Positions 7,188 to 9,200 of a DNA stretch of 9,200 bases are shown here, piece after piece. Within the stretch, counting starts at the first letter, position 1. Each line of letters begins with the position of its first letter. This DNA comes from an uncultured Desulfovibrio sp. (lineage in GTDB: Bacteria; Desulfobacterota; Desulfovibrionia; Desulfovibrionales; Desulfovibrionaceae). Location of the stretch: contig CAMWTD010000071.1 in assembly GCA_947177085.1 (NCBI GenBank), forward strand, positions 1 to 9,200, read 5' to 3'. The notes under the pieces were generated by a model that was not told where the DNA came from, did not search any database, and saw nothing but the letters and a program-made list of their open reading frames with translations. The position numbers and the translations under genes are program-made.

Positions 7188-7744
7188 CAGGCAGCTCCTC
7201 CTTCCTTGCCGCTGTCTTCAAGCAGGGCGCTCTGGCTCTGCTTCACCGCCTCCTGGTCCGGGTCGGCGATTTCCTGCTTGAGGACGAACTTGATGTAGTT
7301 CACCTGCAGGATGCGGATGGCCATGAGCGTGAAGCTCAGCGGAAAGACCAGATAGATATAGCCCATGTCCCAGTCGAGCGCCGGGGTGGCATAGGGAAAT
7401 TCGCGCAGGTCAAGCACCGCGAGGTAGCCCTGCCAGGCCATGATGAGGCTGAAGGCCAGCCAGATCATGTCACTGATGAAGAGCAAAAGGTTGGCGACCC
7501 ACTTGGGCGCCTTGGCGAACTGGAGCGTGACGCGGTTGAGCGCGCACAGCCGGGTGGCGTAGCAGGCGCCGAAAAGGATGAACCAGATGAAGGCGAAGCG
7601 CGCGATCTCTTCCGTCCAGGGGAGCGAGGCGTCCAGGAAGCGGAGGATGATCTGGATGAAGACGACAACGACGAAAAAGACCAGCAAAAACTGGCAGAGA
7701 TAGCTTTCAAAGTGGTCCATGAAAGCCAGAACGAACTTCTTCAC
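7187..7744 (-). CDS. dctQ: TRAP transporter small permease subunit (DctQ family)
   Basis: Small membrane subunit that scaffolds DctM. It has four hydrophobic segments, at roughly residues 16-37, 48-66, 84-112 and 133-156. The family motif WTEEIAR (43-49) sits between the first two. Length (185 residues) is typical; the C-terminal ~25 residues are polar and cytoplasmic (QEAVKQSQSALLED). The start used is GTG at 7744-7742, preceded by a G-run (GGGGGG) that is only a weak Shine-Dalgarno. An ATG 24 nt downstream (residue 9) is the alternative but has a still weaker site (AAGAAG). The gene follows the first dctP after a 122-nt gap containing two hairpins and overlaps dctM by one base. Confidence 0.93.
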   Translation of the reverse strand: MKKFVLAFMDHFESYLCQFLLVFFVVVVFIQIILRFLDASLPWTEEIARFAFIWFILFGACYATRLCALNRVTLQFAKAPKWVANLLLFISDMIWLAFSLIMAWQGYLAVLDLREFPYATPALDWDMGYIYLVFPLSFTLMAIRILQVNYIKFVLKQEIADPDQEAVKQSQSALLEDSGKEGGAA

Positions 7745-7758
7745 GCCGAACCCCCCAG

Positions 7759-7784
7759 GCTGTCAGCCGGGCGGGCCCGGCAGC
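7759..7784 (-). other. Second intergenic hairpin just before dctQ
   Basis: GCCGGG (7766-7771) and CCCGGC (7776-7781) pair around a 4-nt loop. Three more outer pairs (GCT 7759-7761 with AGC 7782-7784) are possible across a 4-nt bulge. In the leftward mRNA it ends about 14 nt before the dctQ GTG start, next to the weak ribosome site, so it could influence dctQ translation. Confidence 0.45.
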
Positions 7785-7825
7785 TTATGCCAATGTGCGC
7801 GTGAATGGCGGCATGGCCGCAAGGC

Positions 7826-7850
7826 GGCCGGGCCCGCAAAGGGCCCGGCC
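7826..7850 (-). other. GC-rich hairpin between the first dctP and dctQ
   Basis: GGCCGGGCCC (7826-7835) and GGGCCCGGCC (7841-7850) form a perfect 10-bp stem with a 5-nt loop, 16 nt after the dctP stop. The leftward mRNA continues GCCTTGCGGCC, so there is no U-tract. Stems of this kind after binding-protein genes in transport operons are known to protect the upstream mRNA or reduce read-through, giving more binding protein than permease. That role is inferred here. Confidence 0.7.
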
Positions 7851-7866
7851 CAAGGGAACCGTGAAC

Positions 7867-8871
7867 CTAGTTCTGCCAGGGCTGCTTGCCCATGGCCTTG
7901 AGGTATTCGTTGATGGCGTCCTTGCCGCCCACGAAGTCGGCCATTTCGGGCCACACCTTGTCATAGGCGGCCTTCTTCCAGGCTTCCTCGTCCTCAAGCA
8001 TGTCGACCACGAGGCCGCCCGCGATGAGGGCGTCCTTGGCGGCCTGGGCGTATTCCTTCTGGTACTTGAGCACGGCTTCCTGGGCGAACATGCCGCCGTC
8101 CACAAAGATCTTCTGGAGCTCGGGCTTGGTCTTCTTGTAGACGCGCTCGCTCATGACCAGCGGCTGGAGCTGGTAGGTGTAATGCACCTCGGTGAGGTAC
8201 TTCTGGTTGGCTTCGTTGAACTTCATGGCCTTGAAGCCGATGTAGCCGTAGCACTGGCCGTCCACCACGCCCTGCTGGAGAGCCGTGAAGGTCTCGGCCC
8301 AGGAGATGGGGGTGGGGCTGCCGCCGAAGGCCTTGTAGGCGGCGATGAGCACGGCGCTCTGCGGCACGCGGAACTTGAGGTCCTTGATGTCGTCGAGCTT
8401 CTTGATGGGATGCTTGGAGTTGGAGATGTAGCGGAAGTCGGTGTAGGTCCAGCAGAGGATGCGGAAGCCGGCCTTGGTGGCATAGCTGTTGAGCAGCTCG
8501 GCGGGCTTGCCGTTGGTGCCCTTCACCACTTCGTCAAGATTCTCGAAGAGATAGGGCAGCGTCAGGAGGCCCAGCTTCTTCTCGAAGGGCACGAGGTTGG
8601 CGATGCCGCCCACGGCAAAGGGCAGGGTGCCCTTCTGCACGTTGCGGAAGGCCTCGCTCTCGTCGCCGAGCGCGCCGGCGAAGAAGAGGTCGATCTGCAC
8701 TTCGCCCTTGGTCTCTTTCTCCACATAGGCCTTGAAGGCCAGCGCGGCCACGCCCTGCTCGGAATCCTCGGGGTCGCCCACGGCGACCTTGTAGCTCACC
8801 GCCGCCTGGGCGGACACGGTGAGCATGAACAGGAACGCCAGCGTCAGGACACACAGTTTCTTGAAGCTCAT
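7867..8871 (-). CDS. dctP: TRAP transporter periplasmic binding protein, first copy (DctP family)
   Basis: Periplasmic substrate-capture protein and first gene of the TRAP operon. The start is set at the ATG at 8871, giving 334 residues. An in-frame ATG 18 nt upstream (8889) would place the AGGAGG site (8881-8876) inside the coding region, whereas that site lies 4 nt before the chosen ATG. The N-terminus (MSFKKLCVLTLAFLFMLTVS, then AQA) is a Sec signal peptide, cleaved probably after residue 23. The Cys at residue 7 is too early for a lipobox. Mature motifs are GDPEDSE (32-38), TLPYLF (104-109), RVPQS (168-172) with the pocket Arg, and VDGQCY. Length is typical for the family. It is clearly paralogous to the last gene of the operon. 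The substrate cannot be named from sequence; a carboxylate is the family default. Confidence 0.95.
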   Translation of the reverse strand: MSFKKLCVLTLAFLFMLTVSAQAAVSYKVAVGDPEDSEQGVAALAFKAYVEKETKGEVQIDLFFAGALGDESEAFRNVQKGTLPFAVGGIANLVPFEKKLGLLTLPYLFENLDEVVKGTNGKPAELLNSYATKAGFRILCWTYTDFRYISNSKHPIKKLDDIKDLKFRVPQSAVLIAAYKAFGGSPTPISWAETFTALQQGVVDGQCYGYIGFKAMKFNEANQKYLTEVHYTYQLQPLVMSERVYKKTKPELQKIFVDGGMFAQEAVLKYQKEYAQAAKDALIAGGLVVDMLEDEEAWKKAAYDKVWPEMADFVGGKDAINEYLKAMGKQPWQN

Positions 8872-8875
8872 ACAC

Positions 8876-8881
8876 CCTCCT
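8876..8881 (-). promoter_or_regulatory. Ribosome binding site deciding the start of the first dctP
   Basis: A perfect AGGAGG lies 4 nt before the ATG at 8871 and would be inside the gene if the ATG at 8889 were used. It decides for the shorter protein, whose signal peptide then starts in the normal way with two Lys at positions 4-5. Confidence 0.8.
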
Positions 8882-8918
8882 GAAGTCAATGATGGAAATC
8901 CCCTACTACTCTGCCTTT

Positions 8919-8947
8919 ACCCTAGCATTTTTTTTCACAGCTTTCAA
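8919..8947 (-). promoter_or_regulatory. Sigma-70-like promoter of the TRAP operon
   Basis: On the minus strand TTGAAA (8947-8942) is separated by exactly 17 nt, including a run of eight A, from TAGGGT (8924-8919). The latter is preceded by TGC, making an extended -10. Transcription would start near 8912, leaving a leader of about 40 nt before the ATG at 8871. No operator palindrome or sigma-54 motif stands out nearby, though DctBD-type control of dicarboxylate TRAP systems is known in other bacteria. Confidence 0.6.
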
Positions 8948-8985
8948 GCGCGATGCCCCGGAAAGGCAGCTTCCCCCAATTCCTC

Positions 8986-9200
8986 CTAGCTCCGCAGCAT
9001 GGCGAGGAGCTTGTCAAGGCTCGCGGCGGCGTCGCCGAGCATCATGACCACGCCCGGCTTGCTGTAGAGCGGGTTTTCCACGCCCGCATAGCCCGGCTTT
9101 TCGTCATAGTTGCAGATGATGACGCCCTTGGCCTTGTCCACATCCAGGATGGGCATCCCGTAGATGGGCGTGCCCTCGGCCGTGTTGGCCGCGGGGTTGA
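8986..9200 (-). CDS. pntB: NAD(P) transhydrogenase subunit beta, C-terminal part (runs off the right edge)
   Basis: The last 71 codons of a gene that begins beyond the window. The translated end reads NPAANTAEGTPIYGMPILDV, followed by ICNYDEKPGYAGVENPL, VVMMLGDAAASL and DKLLAMLRS. These match the NADP(H)-binding domain III of PntB: the GMPIL segment, the GYAGVxNPL loop over the nucleotide and the MLGDA segment near the C-terminus. With PntA, the protein couples proton entry across the inner membrane to hydride transfer from NADH to NADP+. pntA would be expected on the minus strand further right. No intrinsic terminator is evident between this stop codon and the TRAP operon promoter, so some read-through into the transporter operon is possible. 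Confidence 0.9.
   Translation of the reverse strand, partial: NPAANTAEGTPIYGMPILDVDKAKGVIICNYDEKPGYAGVENPLYSKPGVVMMLGDAAASLDKLLAMLRS

Noticed and set aside
5880..7298. Long plus-strand open frame opposite dctM
   Set aside because: The product is an implausible Glu/His/Asp/Gly/Arg-rich sequence, the antisense image of hydrophobic codons. dctM on the minus strand explains the region fully.
7795..8883. Long plus-strand open frame opposite the first dctP
   Set aside because: Same antisense artefact. It has no ribosome site and no recognisable motif, while the minus-strand DctP is complete.
8954..8983. AGGAGG at the pntB stop followed by a TTG-started mini frame of about 11 codons
   Set aside because: The spacing to TTG is only 2 nt and the product would be tiny with no signal of conservation. 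A chance ribosome-site-like sequence is more likely.

Overview
The window is GC-rich, densely coded bacterial chromosome. Its gene families and sequence style point to a sulfate- or sulfite-reducing deltaproteobacterium of the Desulfovibrio type (Desulfovibrionaceae). This assignment is inferred from a stand-alone AICAR transformylase, a long CbiA/CobB-type amidase, several TRAP transporter genes and the pntB C-terminus. It does not rest on a marker gene. I see no rRNA, tRNA, CRISPR array, insertion sequence or phage gene.

Left edge: the 5' part of a small gene of unknown function (minus strand, 1-284, cut by the window edge) has a good sigma-70-type promoter and a Shine-Dalgarno site. It diverges from a compact plus-strand cluster: a stand-alone AICAR formyltransferase (443-1729), a cobyrinate a,c-diamide synthase family protein (1738-3279) and a family 2 glycosyltransferase (3304-4518). 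Gaps of 8 and 24 nt make one transcription unit likely, although the three products serve different pathways (purine synthesis, tetrapyrrole amidation, surface glycan synthesis).

Centre and right: a minus-strand operon encodes a TRAP (tripartite ATP-independent periplasmic) transporter. In transcription order it reads dctP (7867-8871), dctQ (7187-7744), dctM (5883-7187), dctP (4673-5794). One membrane permease pair is therefore flanked by two related but diverged periplasmic binding proteins. The operon has a recognisable promoter (8919-8947), two perfect 10-bp GC hairpins without proper U-tracts at the dctP/dctQ and dctM/dctP junctions, and a textbook intrinsic terminator (13-bp perfect stem plus T5) after the last gene. 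The hairpins probably tune the ratio of binding protein to permease mRNA.

Right edge: the C-terminal 71 codons of pntB, the NADP-binding subunit of the proton-translocating NAD(P) transhydrogenase, lie on the minus strand just upstream of the TRAP operon promoter.

Nothing here is a clear-cut new system. The observations most worth following are the P-Q-M-P transporter layout with its hairpin punctuation, the AICAR transformylase without its usual IMP cyclohydrolase domain, and the uncertain substrate of the CbiA-family amidase (cobyrinate or sirohaem) if the host reduces sulfite.
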